From positions 14,928,478-14,992,477 of the forward strand of contig AP025075.1 of NCBI GenBank assembly GCA_036186865.1: DNA of 64,000 nucleotides, given 5' to 3'. Origin of the DNA: Eustoma russellianum (lineage: Eukaryota > Streptophyta > Magnoliopsida > Gentianales > Gentianaceae). Of this stretch, positions 47,142-59,200 are shown one piece after another. Within the stretch, counting starts at the first letter, position 1. Every line of letters begins with the position of its first letter. Position numbers and translations under genes: made by a program. Under the pieces are notes generated by a model, which had not been told where the DNA came from, ran no database searches, and was given only the letters and a program-made list of their open reading frames with translations.

Positions 47142-47982
47142 CCTGAGTTGGTCGAATAAGTCGTCAATTCGTGGTAATGGGTACTTGTTCTTTATGGTGA
47201 TTTTGTTGAGCTCCCGGTAATCAATGCATAAGCGCATACTTCCATCTTTCTTTTTCACAGATAACACCGGGGCACCCCAAGGTGAAACACTGGGGCGAAT
47301 GAGTTTCCTTTCTAACAATTCATGTAATTGTTCCTTTAACTCCTTTAGTTTCGCAGGTGCCATGCGATAAGGGGCTTTTGATAGGGTTCAGCTCCTGGAA
47401 CAAGGTTTATTTCAAAAGCAATCTCGCGATCAGGAGGTAGTCCAGGCAGATCATCAGGAAATACATCAGGGTATTCATTATCAACTGGAACTTGTGCAAG
47501 GGTAGGGCTTTCTTGTTCAGCACTTAGAACATAAACCAAGAACCCTTCATGACCTTTCTTTAATGCTTGACTGGCACGAGCTGCGTTAACAAAGGCCTTC
47601 TTGGATGGTTTCTTTAACTTATTTCCTCCTTGGAATGACATCTCCTCTCGGGTTGGGTTCTTAATGATAACTTGCCTGCTTCGGCAATCAATGTGAGCAT
47701 GATTCTTTGAGAGCCAATCCATTCCGAGAATCACGTCAAAATCACTCATAGATATGGGGATCAAATTGGCCTCGAACAACTGGTCATTAAACTCAAGTGC
47801 ACAATTTCTGAATATGTGATGGGAAACAGGCACCTGGTCGCCAGCTGCTTGTACTCTATAAGGTGAATCTAAGCGGACTGGATCATGATCGATATTCTTA
47901 GCAAACTTCCTTGAGATAAATGAGTGGCTAGCGCCACTGTCGAACAACACATTTGCGGGTATGCTACACACTAGGATAGTTC
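47142..47982 (-). pseudogene. pol: G3: pol exon 2 - protease and N-terminal RT
   Basis: Protease starts directly at the putative acceptor with GTILVCSIPANVLFDSGASHSF; DSGAS is the catalytic motif. VILGMDWLSKNHAHIDC follows, then a linker with EYPDVFPDDLPGLPPDREI. A one-base indel near 47373 breaks the frame before the RT start MAPAKLKEL, WGAPVLSVKKKDG and PRIDDLFDQLR. There is no good initiation codon for protease before the acceptor, so this exon is expected to be translated only as a fusion with Gag after splicing. Domain order is normal for Ty3/gypsy. Confidence 0.92.
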
Positions 47983-48063
47983 CTGAACCAGGCACGTTTT
48001 CTAAGCAATATGATGATCATGCATAAGTGAAAGGTATTGAAGACATAAAACTTTAAATCTTAC
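47983..48063 (-). other. G3: putative intron 1 between gag and protease
   Basis: GTAAGA donor after GTG-ACT-G (DVVTG) and GGTTCAG acceptor before GA-ACT-ATC. 81 bases, phase 1, as in G2 and G4. Read without splicing, gag ends after two more codons (KI, stop). Confidence 0.75.
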
Positions 48064-49251
48064 CAGTCACTACGTCAGCAGTCTCTTCAACATCAGCATC
48101 AGTCATAGCGTGCACCCTTGCATTTGCACGTGGCCGCTGGTTCCTTTGCTGCTGTTGTGGTTGTGCTCCCTTTTCCGGGCAATCCTTAATCATATGACCA
48201 TCCTTTTCGCATCCAAAGCACTTACCTGTCTTCCACCTACACTCTCCCACGTGCCTCTTCTGGCAATGAGGGCATTCTGGTATTGCTGGCTGCTGAGCTG
48301 GGGCCTGATTCTTCGGCTGATTATTTTGATTTTGCTTGCGGCGCTGACTTTGTCATTGGGTTTGTCCCTGACGAACAGATCCTCTGAAATTTTTCTTAGC
48401 CATTTTCCTATACTTCCCATTTCCGGTCCCTTGTCTTTCTCGCTTTTGACCCACATCATCTCTTCGTATGATATCCCTCTCTATACGGTAGCATGCATCC
48501 AAAAGTGCTCCAAAATTGACAGGATTTGCATTCACCAACCATGTCCTAATCCTTGGGTTTAGACCTCTTTCAAACTTCAGCATCTTCGTTTCTTCATCGT
48601 TCATAGTAACAGGCTGAAACCTCCCAAGTGCGATGAACTTATTTGCATACTCAGCTACTGTCATGCCCGACTCTTGCTTCAGAGATTCAAACTCATGCCT
48701 CTTTTGCAATTTGACTGACGGAGGGATATAGAACTTATGAAATTCTTGCAAAAATCTTTTCCAAGTAATAGGTCTGGGCAAAGGTTGCAGATTCGTCTTC
48801 CACCATTGATTAGCTTCACTGATCAAGAAAGGTCTGATAGCCTGAGCCTTCATCTCCTCTGGGCCTTAATTAGCTCAAAACAATTTTCAACTTCATCTAG
48901 CCACTTCTCCGTAGTATCTGGGTTACGCTTTCCCTCAAACGGTGGTATATTAGCCCTCTTGAGCTTCTCAAAATAGTACTGGGCATCCCTTACTGGCTGA
49001 TGTGGCTGAGGTGGAGCATTCTGATGAATTAGGCCTTGTCCTATCTGAGTAACCACTTGGCAAAAGGTCTGAAATGTATTCATGTTCGGGATGACCGGAG
49101 GAACAGGTGCCTGTGGAGATGGTGGCGGATTATTTTGTGCTGGAGGATCCTGGTCCTGCTGAGGTGGCGGCGGAACCTGTGCTGGTGGTGGAGGAATGGT
49201 TTCCTGAGCAGTTGGTTGTGCTCTCGGAGGTCTGCCACGTGGTCTCACCAT
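48064..49251 (-). pseudogene. gag: G3: Ty3/gypsy gag, damaged
   Basis: Starts MVRPRGRPP at 49251. A Pro/Gln-rich N terminus, PVRDAQYYFEKLKRANIPPFE, the gag core (QWWKTNLQ, HKFYIPPSVKLQKRHEFESL, RIRTWLVNANPVNFGALLDACYR) and the nucleocapsid tail follow. One canonical knuckle (CFGCEKDGHMIKDC) is present where G4 has two; a preceding CPHCQKRHVGEC is a shorter Cys-His cluster. A one-base deletion near 48851 shifts the frame and TGA at 48353-48355 interrupts the tail, probably a CGA to TGA change. The last codons read DVVTG at the putative intron donor. Gag would form the particle that packages the genomic RNA. Confidence 0.93.
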
Positions 49252-49540
49252 CTGCACTTATGGGTTTAACGTCTATTTACAATATCGGAATCAATTTATT
49301 TTGACCAAGGACCATAATTCAAAAAAAAAATTTAAAATACGGAAGGAAAGGGCATGTCTTACGTCAGAGACCTGACTTCCATAGTTCAGGATTCTTTATT
49401 AAGTTACATCCTAAACCCAGTCTACGTGGTCCTAGTCTAAGTCCATCACTCATCTAAGATCATGACTTAGGTCTAAGATCAAACTTAGATTGCTAAGATC
49501 ATAGCTTAGTCCTACGTTCTGCCCGAAATCTAGAGCCTGG
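49252..49540 (-). other. G3 untranslated leader
   Basis: Between gag and PBS, with GATCATGACTTAGGTCTAAG, GATCAAACTTAGATTG and TTCTGCCCGA phrases shared with G1, G2 and G4. No ORF of note. Confidence 0.8.
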
Positions 49541-49552
49541 GCTCTGATACCA
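49541..49552 (-). promoter_or_regulatory. G3 primer-binding site (initiator tRNA-Met)
   Basis: Minus-strand TGGTATCAGAGC two bases from the 5' LTR. Confidence 0.95.
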
Positions 49553-49554
49553 CT

Positions 49555-52022
49555 TGTAGCGCCCCGCACCCGGCTTTGTCCGGATACGGTGCACCCGCTG
49601 TACTTCACTGAGGAGAGTACAAGGCGTCATGCATAACATGCGAACATCCATAACGTAAGTCGTGGACTCCCATGCTAACATTTAACATGGTAGTAAAATT
49701 TAAGCAGAATTAAAACTTTTCAAATCAAACATGCATCACCAATTTACTAAGTTCCCAAAGGTAGTAGTCCCAAAAAATAACATAACTGAAATCCAGAGAG
49801 TTCAAACATAGTCATGATACAAACGTCTTGGCAGCACAAAAGTCCTTAAGCTTAGCTCCCTTCATATCTTCTCGCCTATGGATAAGGTACCCTCGGCTCA
49901 TCCTCGATCCATTCTATCTTGGCATTATCTAGCTCTGGGGGGGAAAATAAAGTGTGAGTGATAAAAATCACCCAGCAAGAATACAATAAACGACCATGAA
50001 ATACGTAAAGAATCATAACATGAATGTATTACCCCAAATACCTCAAAGAATCATAATTCATACCTGATCTTAAGTCCTGAGCTTGCTTGACGTTCGACTT
50101 AGACATATATTTAGAGAATGCTATACCATACCTGGTCTTAGATCCTGAACTTACTTGGTTTTCGGCTTAAACATGTTTTTAGGTAATGCTATACCAATAA
50201 TAACTTATAACCATTAACTGTAACATGCAACATGTCCTCATGATCGTGAATTATGCAATATGCAATGCATGATGTCATGTCATGTCAAAACATCATTTTG
50301 GTCCCATAAAGTAACATGTCGTAAAAACAAAGTGTCAAATCAATTAATCTCGGATCTGAGCGGGTCCAGAACATATCATCAGCCCAATTAACCCCGGGCC
50401 TGAACGGGTCCAGAACAGATATCAGGTCAATTAACCCCGGATCTGAACGGGTCCAGAACAGATATCAGATCAATTAACCCCGAAACTGAACGGGTCCAGA
50501 ACAGATATCAGATCAATTAACCCCGGATCTGAACGGGTCCAGAACATATCATGTCATCATACTAATTAACCCTGGGTCTGGAGTCGGGTTAGTCGCATGC
50601 TTGGCCGGCAAAGGAATCATGAAGCTTTCTTTAAAAACATGGGACCGTAAAACTTTTCATGCATAGCGAAAACATAGTCGCTTGTAAAACTTGCTTGCAT
50701 CATAAAATCCATGAAAATCAGTTTCATGATCATGTGTGATACATGTAGTGATATGCAATGCAAGTCATGACATGGATAATCGTATGCATTCCTTATAACA
50801 TATCAACATGCAGGAATTTAGAAGCTAAATACTTCCAGACTTTTACTTCGTATTCATGGGGCGGTTAAGCTAACCAAATAGGTCCATTTCTATAATCTTT
50901 TGTCACAAATACGCTTGGTGGAATCTTAGAAACATATCATAAAAATTTCAGATTACTTCGATAAGCTTAAAGGGGCTTATTTAGTTAACTTCCGAAACGG
51001 ATTAAGTGCAGAAACTGAACTGACATATTCTACCAAAAATTCAATTGCGGCAAATTCGTGATTCGTTTTTCAGAAATTCCAACTCGCACAAATCATAAAC
51101 ATGTGGAACTAGTATCCTACCAAAATTTTAGCCTATTTTCGTATCTCTAAGTCCCCTTTCTGAGTCCATAAAGTCGTTACTAAACTTCAGGTTGATTCCA
51201 GTGATTTCAGTTGAGCAGTTTGACCAATTAATTCATATAAAATAATCCAGAACTTGTTTTACCAAAATTATAGCTGGCGTGTTCAGTACACTCATAGTAT
51301 TATTACCATGCCAAAAATCAACTTTATTGGTCATCTACAAGGTCTCTTTTCAAACCGTTCAAAACGTTACACCATTCTGTCAAGTTCCAGAATTTACAGC
51401 CTGAGCAGTCTCACTAATTATTTTCTTAAAACTTAACCCTAACTTCTTTTACCAAAATTCCAACTCTCATCTCTGATACACTCATGGGAATAGCTTTGTA
51501 CCAAAAATCAGATTTATTGAAGGTCCACAAGGTTCTCTTTTAATTCGTTGAATCCAGTGATCAATTCTGCCCAGCTCCAGAATTTTCTACTGAAGCAGTT
51601 TTACCGTATAATTTCTTAAAAATAATCCTTAACTTATTTTAACGAAATTCCAACTATCACTTGGGATACACTCATAAGGCTAACTTTTTACCAAAAATTA
51701 GCTTCATTGAAGGTCTGTAAGGTCAGTTCTTAAACCGTTTAAAACGTCACTCTATTCTGTCCACTTCCAGTGGTTTGCCATTTTATCGTTTTATCCAAAT
51801 CAAGTGTCCATGTTTTCACTCAATATTTTGGGTCGAAACTTGTGTGTTGCCTTAACCATATTTTACAACACATATTCAAGCATACATTCACATTCAAGAG
51901 TCATCTTAATCTAAACTTACCAACAACCTTATAAAGCTCCTAGCTTTCACATGTATTCTTTCCTTAGGAACCTTTTGTGTTACGTTCACAAGTCAATCTT
52001 GTCTAGACCTACTTAGGTGAAC
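49555..52022 (-). mobile_element. G3: 5' LTR, truncated
   Basis: Matches the 3' LTR from its first base to CTTAGGTGAAC (equivalent to 42893) and then stops; the last 1610 bases, including the outer terminus and the promoter-proximal part in element sense, are missing. It is fused at TGAAC to gag sequence of G4. The hairpin is at 49958-49971, the array at 50336-50590 and monomers at 51050-51750. Confidence 0.93.
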
Positions 52023-52139
52023 TGGCGGTGGGTTTTGGCCTTGGGGCGGCGGGGGTGGAGGAACTTGCGCAGGTGGAGGAGGGATAGGCTCCTGCACCTC
52101 GGTTCGAGCTCTGGCTGGTCTCCCTCTGGGTCGTACCAT
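52018..52139 (-). pseudogene. gag: G4: gag 5' fragment of a second tandem unit
   Basis: Base-for-base match, without indels, to the first 122 bases of G4 gag (60763-60884). It encodes only the Pro-rich start after MVRPRGRPA. At 52065-52067 the codon is CAA (Gln), whereas the same codon in the full copy is TAA. The rest of this unit was lost at the junction with G3. Confidence 0.9.
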
Positions 52140-52437
52140 CTGCAGTAAGCAGTGTCGGATTTATTTAACAAAAGAATGTCGAAATAAGTAGCAAAATTTT
52201 ACTTAAGCATGTAGGAAGAGCATATATGTACATACGTTATAATTTAAATTTGTGATCAATTAATAGTTAGGACACATCACTGGGCTGCGTCCTAATTTTC
52301 CAGTCTTGAGTCATCCTATTCTGAGGTCATCTCTCATCTAAGATTAGAACTTAGATCTAAGATCAAACTTAGTTGACTACAATCATGACTTAGTTCTACA
52401 TTCCGCCCGGATCTGGAGCCTTCGCTCTGATACCACC
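52140..52437 (-). other. G4 leader and PBS of the truncated tandem unit
   Basis: The leader equals 60885-61182 with about one difference. The PBS TGGTATCAGAGC (minus strand) is at 52424-52435, two bases from the LTR. Confidence 0.9.
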
Positions 52438-53414
52438 TGTGGCGCTCCGCACCCCGGCCCCGCCGGAGTGGGTGCACCCGCCGTACTTCACTAAGAAGAG
52501 TACTAGGCGTCGTCCTTATGTGGCATGCTCTATGGTATAAGGCACGGATTAACGTGCTTACACGTAGGTAATTAAGCGAAACCGTGGCAGAATTTAAAAC
52601 TTCAAAATAAACATCCATACGATCATCCATAGTTTACATCCCAAAATAAAAGTATCCAGAGTCACAAAAGCAAATGTTTCTCCCTCCAAATACATAATGT
52701 CATAGCTGGCCGGTCATTCCTCTTAGGTTAGTCCATCTCCAATGCACTCACGGATACGGAACCCTAGGTTCGTCATCAATCCACTCCACTTTGTCGTCTG
52801 CAACTTCTGGAAAAATATAAGGGTGAGTATCAACGTCACCAGCAAGTATACTATACTAATCAGGGATTAAATGGAAAGTGCGAACAAGAATCGAACCCTC
52901 CAAATTTTCTGGTTTAAAGCATACCTGTCCGTCATCAGATCTTTGTCCTATACTGGTCATCACTTAATATAGCAAGTTCATTTCTCAGAGAAAAGTTGTC
53001 ATTTAGAACTGAATTCATCATAACAGAGCTATAACTTATACAATGAATAGCATAATCAAGGGTCATAAGATCTATATGCTCGTCATAACATTGGACCCAA
53101 CGTATTCTTTCGTAAATGTAGCAAGCATGCGCATGTATGTGTAATTTGTCATTACTAAAGAAAAATCATTACCCATAGTAGAACATGACATTAAAATACC
53201 ACGACTCGTATTTGATAAATGCCATGACAAGGATGATCACTTAGAGATATTATATTTAGGGTTTGCGTGGTCGTCCCTACTTAATCTCATGAGTCACTAT
53301 ATGAATGTAACATGCATGCGTATGTACATGTGATGCAGTGAGATGAAAATGGAAATATGACCTTTTCATGCTTCTCTTCAAAACATCATCATCGTCATAA
53401 AACAATAGAGTGTT

Positions 53415-53606
53415 CAGATCTATGTCTCGGATCTGAGGCGGTATGTCATCTCGTCTGGACGGGTCTATTATATCCGGACCCACACGGCCTCGTATTCTCG
53501 TATTCAGATCTATGTCCCGGATCTGAGGCAGTACGTCATCTCGTCTTTGTCGGGTCTATTATTCCGGACCCGCACGGTCTCGTATCAGATCACTTAACCC
53601 TGATCT
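53415..53606 (-). repeat. G4 LTR inverted-repeat array
   Basis: CAGATC...GGATCTG, CGGGTC...GGACCCA, CAGATC...GGATCTG, CGGGTC...GGACCCG and CAGATC...GATCTG, nearly the same order as in the solo LTR at 3429-3620. The right LTR repeats it at about 62160-62352. Confidence 0.8.
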
Positions 53607-54044
53607 GGTGGGTTCATACTGGCCAATCTCATACTCACACACGGTACCGGTGGGGAAGCGTTCTTTACAAATCATCTTTTGAAAACGCTTTTCATCTTTC
53701 TTTCACGTAAAAATCCATGCCATAAATCATGCATATGACGATGAATGCAATATATGACATGTAACGTGCAAATGACGGCATAATGCATCATAAAACGAAT
53801 GGACACATTTCCGCTGTCATGCTGGAATTTTTCAGCTTCGTATGGTCTACTTCTTCTTAGAAATTTTCCACTAAAATGCACGCTTTAGACTCATTTAACC
53901 ACATGTATTTCTCCGTGACTGTCATAACTGAATGCCATGCATGCGTCGCGAAATTACGGTATCAATAAAGGACTCATATGCTCCTTGTTATAAAACAATG
54001 CAATCTGAATCTTGAAATGACCACATTTTACTTCAAAATTTATT

Positions 54045-54700
54045 TTGACAAATCCTTTAATCATTTTTCGGAAATTCTAACTTTCCTGCTTAATAATCTC
54101 ATTGGATTAGTGTCTTGCCAAAATTGGGCCCAAATGCACTTTTCTAATGTTAAATTTCGGATCATGCAATATGACACACAATTTCTGTCAGTCCAGCGCA
54201 TTTCAGCCTGACCCATTTTACTAGAAAATTCATTAAAAATCATCCCTAACTCGTTTTGACATTATTCTAACTCCCACCCTTACTTTATTCATTGGTTTAG
54301 TTTCATACCAAAAATTAGCTAATTTGAACGCCTCTAAGGTCCATTTCCAGGCTACTAATCACGCTACTCAAATTATGTCCAGTTCAACATTAACAGCAGG
54401 ACCATTTTTACTAGAAAATTTATTAAAAATAAACCGTAGCTCCTTTTAATGAAATTTCAACTCACACATTTCATATACATATGAGGCTAATATAACAGGA
54501 AAACGTAGCCGATTTGAATACTCTTAAGATTCATTTTCAGGTCATGCAAAACGTCACACTGTTCTGCTCAGTTCCAGTAATTTCTTCTTGAGCAGTTTTA
54601 CCAAAAGATTTGTTAATAATAATTCACATCTCCTTTTATCGAAATTCCACCTCTGACATCTCCTATACATATAAGACTAGTAGCATATCAAAAGTCAGCA
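54045..54700 (-). repeat. G4 LTR tandem ~190-bp monomers
   Basis: Four units near 54047, 54240, 54431 and 54625; spacing 191-194. Present also in the right LTR at about 62800-63440. Confidence 0.8.
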
Positions 54701-56174
54701 GGTTTTAAAGTTCTTAAGACCCCCTTTTTAATCTCTCAAATCAACCCAAGTTTCTGTCCAATTCCAGAAGTTTTTCTAGTGGTCATGTGTTGTTCCTAAG
54801 TGTCCTTATTTTTCATTTTTGGTACAAACACCTAGTATACCATTGTAGTGTATACGCACCCCTTCTTCACAGTCCCATTTTCGGTGCATGCAAGAAAATA
54901 AGGAATCCAAGAGCATGTTATGCGCAACACACCACAAGACTATAGACTTTTCTCCGTTTCTTAACAAGTTAGCATGTACATACGAAAATCACACTCTTTC
55001 CCCTTCACCCCTCCCACCGTGTGCTCTCCTTGAGGGAAAAGAAGAATCTTTATCATGTTTATCTTAGTTTACTCATAATGAGATATATAACTCCAAAAGA
55101 TTTCACCTTTGAAACAAGATCTCACTCCCCCCCCCCCCCCACTTTAAATGACCAAGGCCGAAAGATTTGGCCTTCAACTTGGCCTAAAACTACCAAGATT
55201 AAATCTTAAGCACATCTAGCCATTCATGCACACACTTTCGCATTCAAGCCTTAAAGAGTATAGTGTACTTGCCTTCCTTGCTTACTCTTCTTGGAGAGGT
55301 GTAGAAAAGTTGAAATCCTTCTCTTTCCTATGCAAGCATTCCCACGGTGGTGGAAGGAAAAGAAAAGAGCATGGTTAGTCTATATTCTTTAACTAGATAT
55401 TCTCTTGGAAATGGAGTTAAATGGCTTACCAAAGAGGAGCTTGAGTAGTATCCAAGCTTCTCTAAACAAGAGTCCTTGAAGGCTTGAAATCCTTGAGCCT
55501 ATAACTCTTGAGTATGAACCTTAATCCCTTGGGTATGTGCTTAGGCCGAATGTCTTATGGGAAGGGAAGAGAGGAGGGCTTCTTGTTTGGTGTAAGAGAA
55601 TGGAACTAGGGTTTCTCCTTTGGAGGGAACTCTTCTTGGCTACTTGGTTGTAGCTGTTGGGATTGGGGGTTTCCAAATTAATTCTCCCAACCTTGGTTAC
55701 TTTTTGGCTAACCAATGTTACTTTATTTCTAACCTTAATTATTTATGCTAACCATAATTACTTTTTATTAATCTTGGTTAGTTAAATATGGTTAGGTTAC
55801 TTAGTAGATAGGTTAAGTAGTTGGCTCCTTAATTGGCCTCCCCCTCCCCTTAGTATCCGGCGGTCGGGGGTCTTTAATGCCCCCAACCAAGCCTAATTCA
55901 ATTTCCATCTTTCTTAAATTTTTTGGTTTATTTAACATATTCCCTTATTTGTTTAAAATCACAAGATAAGATAATGTGGTGTGCCTTCCTTGGGCTTGTT
56001 GGCCGAACTTATAAGACCTTGGGGCGAAAATTTTGGGTCCTCTCCCCATGGTCCCTCATTCACTCTCAAGTACTATAGGCATATTGCCATTATCCGAGAT
56101 GAAATGTACAGTAATAGTCATCGATCGTAACTAATATAGATCGCAAATAAAGGATCCCATGTTGGGTTACAACA

Positions 56175-56186
56175 TCCTTCCCCCTT
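56175..56186 (-). promoter_or_regulatory. G4 polypurine tract
   Basis: Minus-strand AAGGGGGAAGGA next to the LTR. Confidence 0.9.
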
Positions 56187-56219
56187 ATCATAAGTTTCGT
56201 CCTCGAAACTTGAAAGTGC

Positions 56220-59200
56220 TTAACCAAAAAGGTGGGGGTACAAGTTCTTGATGTGTTCTTCCATTTCCCAGGTTGACTCATCTACGGAGTGATTCTTCCA
56301 TTGCACTTTGACCATTGGTATTGTTCGATTCCTTAATACCTTTTCCTTACGATCAACTATCTTCTCCGGTTCCTCCTCATATGTCGTATCGGCTTTGAGT
56401 TTCAAAGGTGTGTCCTTTACGACATGGCTAGGATCGTGTACATATCGTCGTAATTGGGATACATGAAACACATCATGTATTTGAGATAGGGTGGGTGGTA
56501 AAGCGAGTGATAAGCCACTTCCCCAATCCTTTCCAGAACCTCGTATGGTCCAATAAATCTTGGGCTCAATTTCCCTCTTACACCGAATCTTTTAATTCCT
56601 TTAGTTGGCGATACCTTTAAAAATACTTTTTCCCCAACTTGAAATTCTATAGGTCGCCGCTTTTCATCTGCCCAAACCTTGCTTCTATCTTGGGCTGCTT
56701 GTAACTTTTGCTTTATGATTTTTACTTTCTCTCGAGTCTGCTCTACTAGATCAGGTCCAGTGAAAATCCTATCTCCTATTTCATCCCAGTAGAGCGGATA
56801 ACGGCATTTCCTTCCATAGAGTGCTTCATACGGGGCCATCCCTATGGATCGATGATAACTGTTATTATAAGAAAATTCTACCAGTTTGAGACTTCGATCC
56901 CAGCTTCCCCCGAAGTCAAGTATGCAGGATCGCAGCATGTCTTCCAGTGTCTGAATGGTTCTTTCTGATTGACCGTCCGTTTGGGGATGAAATGCCGAGC
57001 TCATGTGGATCTCAGTGCCCATCGCCTTCTGAAAAGCTGTCCAGAATCGTGAGGTGAAATGAGGATCACGGCCACATACTATACTTAGGGGTACTCCATG
57101 GAGGCTCACAATTTGTTCTACGTACATCGTAGCCAGTTTCTCCAGTGGAGCTTTGATGATCATAGCCATGAAATGGGCCGACTTAGTCAGTCGATCAACT
57201 ACCACCCAAATAGCATCGTAACCACTTCTCGTTCTAGGCAGGTCGGTAACAAAGTCCATTGTGAGGTGGTCCCATTCCCATTCGGGAACTTCGAGAGGCT
57301 GCAGCAACCCAGCGGGTTTCTGATGTTCTGCCTTCACCCTTTGGCAAACGAGACATTTTCCCACGAATTTAGCAATCTGTCTTTTCATACCACGCCACCA
57401 GAACCGTCGTTTCAAATCTTGGTACATCTTATTTGCTCCAGGATGGATGGATAATCGCGAGTTATGTGCTTCTTTAAGAACTTCATTTAGTAGGTCTTCA
57501 TTATTGGGTACACACAATCTTTCTTGAAACCACAAACTATTGTCGTTTCGGACCTTAAATTCTCCGGTGGTTCTTGTTTGTACCCGTTCTTTTATCTTCC
57601 TTAGGGTTTCATCCTTTTCTTGCTCCTCTTTAATTCTGTCTATTAGGGAAGGGACTATCACCAACTTGGCGAGCATGCTTTTAATTGAATCAACCTCTTC
57701 TAGATCAAATTCTTCCATGTCACGCTGCAAAGGTGGTTGGCGTGGATGACTTGTTTTTCTACTTAATGCATCTGCTACCTTGTTGGCTTTCCCCGGATGA
57801 TACTGAATTGATAGGTCATAGTCCTTCATTAATTCTAGCCATCTTCGCTGTCGCATGTTCAGCTCTTTTTGGGTAAACAGATACTTGAGACTTTTGTGGT
57901 CCGTGAAAATTTCGCACTTTTCGCCGTATAGATAGTGCCTCCATATTTTTAGCGCGAAGACCACAGCTGCCAATTCGAGGTCGTGTACAGGGTAATTTTG
58001 TTCAAATGGCTTCAATTGTCGGGATACGTATGCAATCACTCGATCGTTTTGCATCAGTACACATCCCAGCCCGTTCTTAGAAGCATCACTATATACAACA
58101 AAGTTTTCTCCGGGAATAGGTTATGCTAAGATTGGGGCGGAGGTTAGTTTCCTTTTCAATTCTATAAAGCTCTTCTCACAATCTGAGGTCCACTCGAATT
58201 TGGTTTTCTTCTGGGTTAATCGGGTTAGAGGCATAGCAATTCGAGAGAATCCTTCCACGAACTTCCGATAGTAACCAGCGAAACCGAGAAAACTTCGTAC
58301 TTCTGTAACATTCGTCGGTCTGGGCCATTCCGTGATTGCCTTGATTTTCTTGGGATCTACCGATATACCTTCTTCGGATATTACATGCCCTAGAAATGCT
58401 ACACTTTGTAGCCAGAATTCGCATTTGCTAAATATTGCATACAGACGCTCCCTTCGTAGAATGTCCAGAGCAATCCTTAAATGGGTGGCATGGGTCTCTT
58501 CATCCGGTGAATATATCAGTATGTCATCGATGAAGAGTACTACGAATTTGTCCAGTTGGTTTTGAAAGACTCGATTCATTAGATCCATGAATGCTGCAGG
58601 GGCGTTGGTCAGCCCGAATGGCATTACTAGAAATTCGTAATGCCCATAACGGGTTCTGAATGCGGTTTTCTAGACGTCTTCAGCCTTGATTTTTAACTGG
58701 AAATACCCAGAGCGAAGATCAATCTTACTGAAAATCCTTGCCCACCGAAGCTGATCGAACAAGTCGTCGATCCTTGGCAAAGGGTACTTATTCTTTATAG
58801 TGATCTTGTTGAGCTCCCTATAGTCAATACACAACCGCATACTTTCGTCCTTCTTTTTAACGAACAGTACCGGAGCTCCCCACGGTGAAACACTCGGGCG
58901 GATCAATTTCTTTTCCAGCAATTCGCGTAACTGCTCCTTCAGCTCTTTTAGTTCCGCTGGGGCCATTCTGTAGGGAGCCTTTGATATTGGTTCAACTCCC
59001 GGTACTAGGTTGATCTCAAAAGATATTTCTCGTTCCGGAGGAAGACCTGGCAAGTCTTCTGGGAAAACATCTGGGTATCCGTGAACCACTGGAACTTGGG
59101 ACAGGTCTCTAGTTGCTTGATCAGTGTTTATGGCATAGATAAGATACCCTTCATGTCCTTTCCTTAGTGCTTTACTAGCACGGATTGCATTTACATATAT

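Larger units (their letters stand above)
52438..56174 (-). mobile_element. G4: shared LTR (3' LTR of the full unit, 5' LTR of the fragment)
   Basis: TGTGGCGCTCCGC to GTTACAACA, 3737 bases, with a PBS on its left and a PPT on its right: it serves two internal regions. It differs from the right LTR at roughly 1.5-2% over the first 500 bases by eye. Hairpin stem GGTGA (52822-52826) with TCACC (52836-52840); inverted repeats 53415-53606; ~190-bp monomers about 54045-54700. A 14-C run at 55127-55140 is 7 C in the other LTR. Confidence 0.93.

Noticed and set aside
52018..52437. Independent gene fragment or read-through product
   Set aside because: It is co-linear with G4 gag, leader and PBS at a constant offset, so it is the remnant of a tandem unit.
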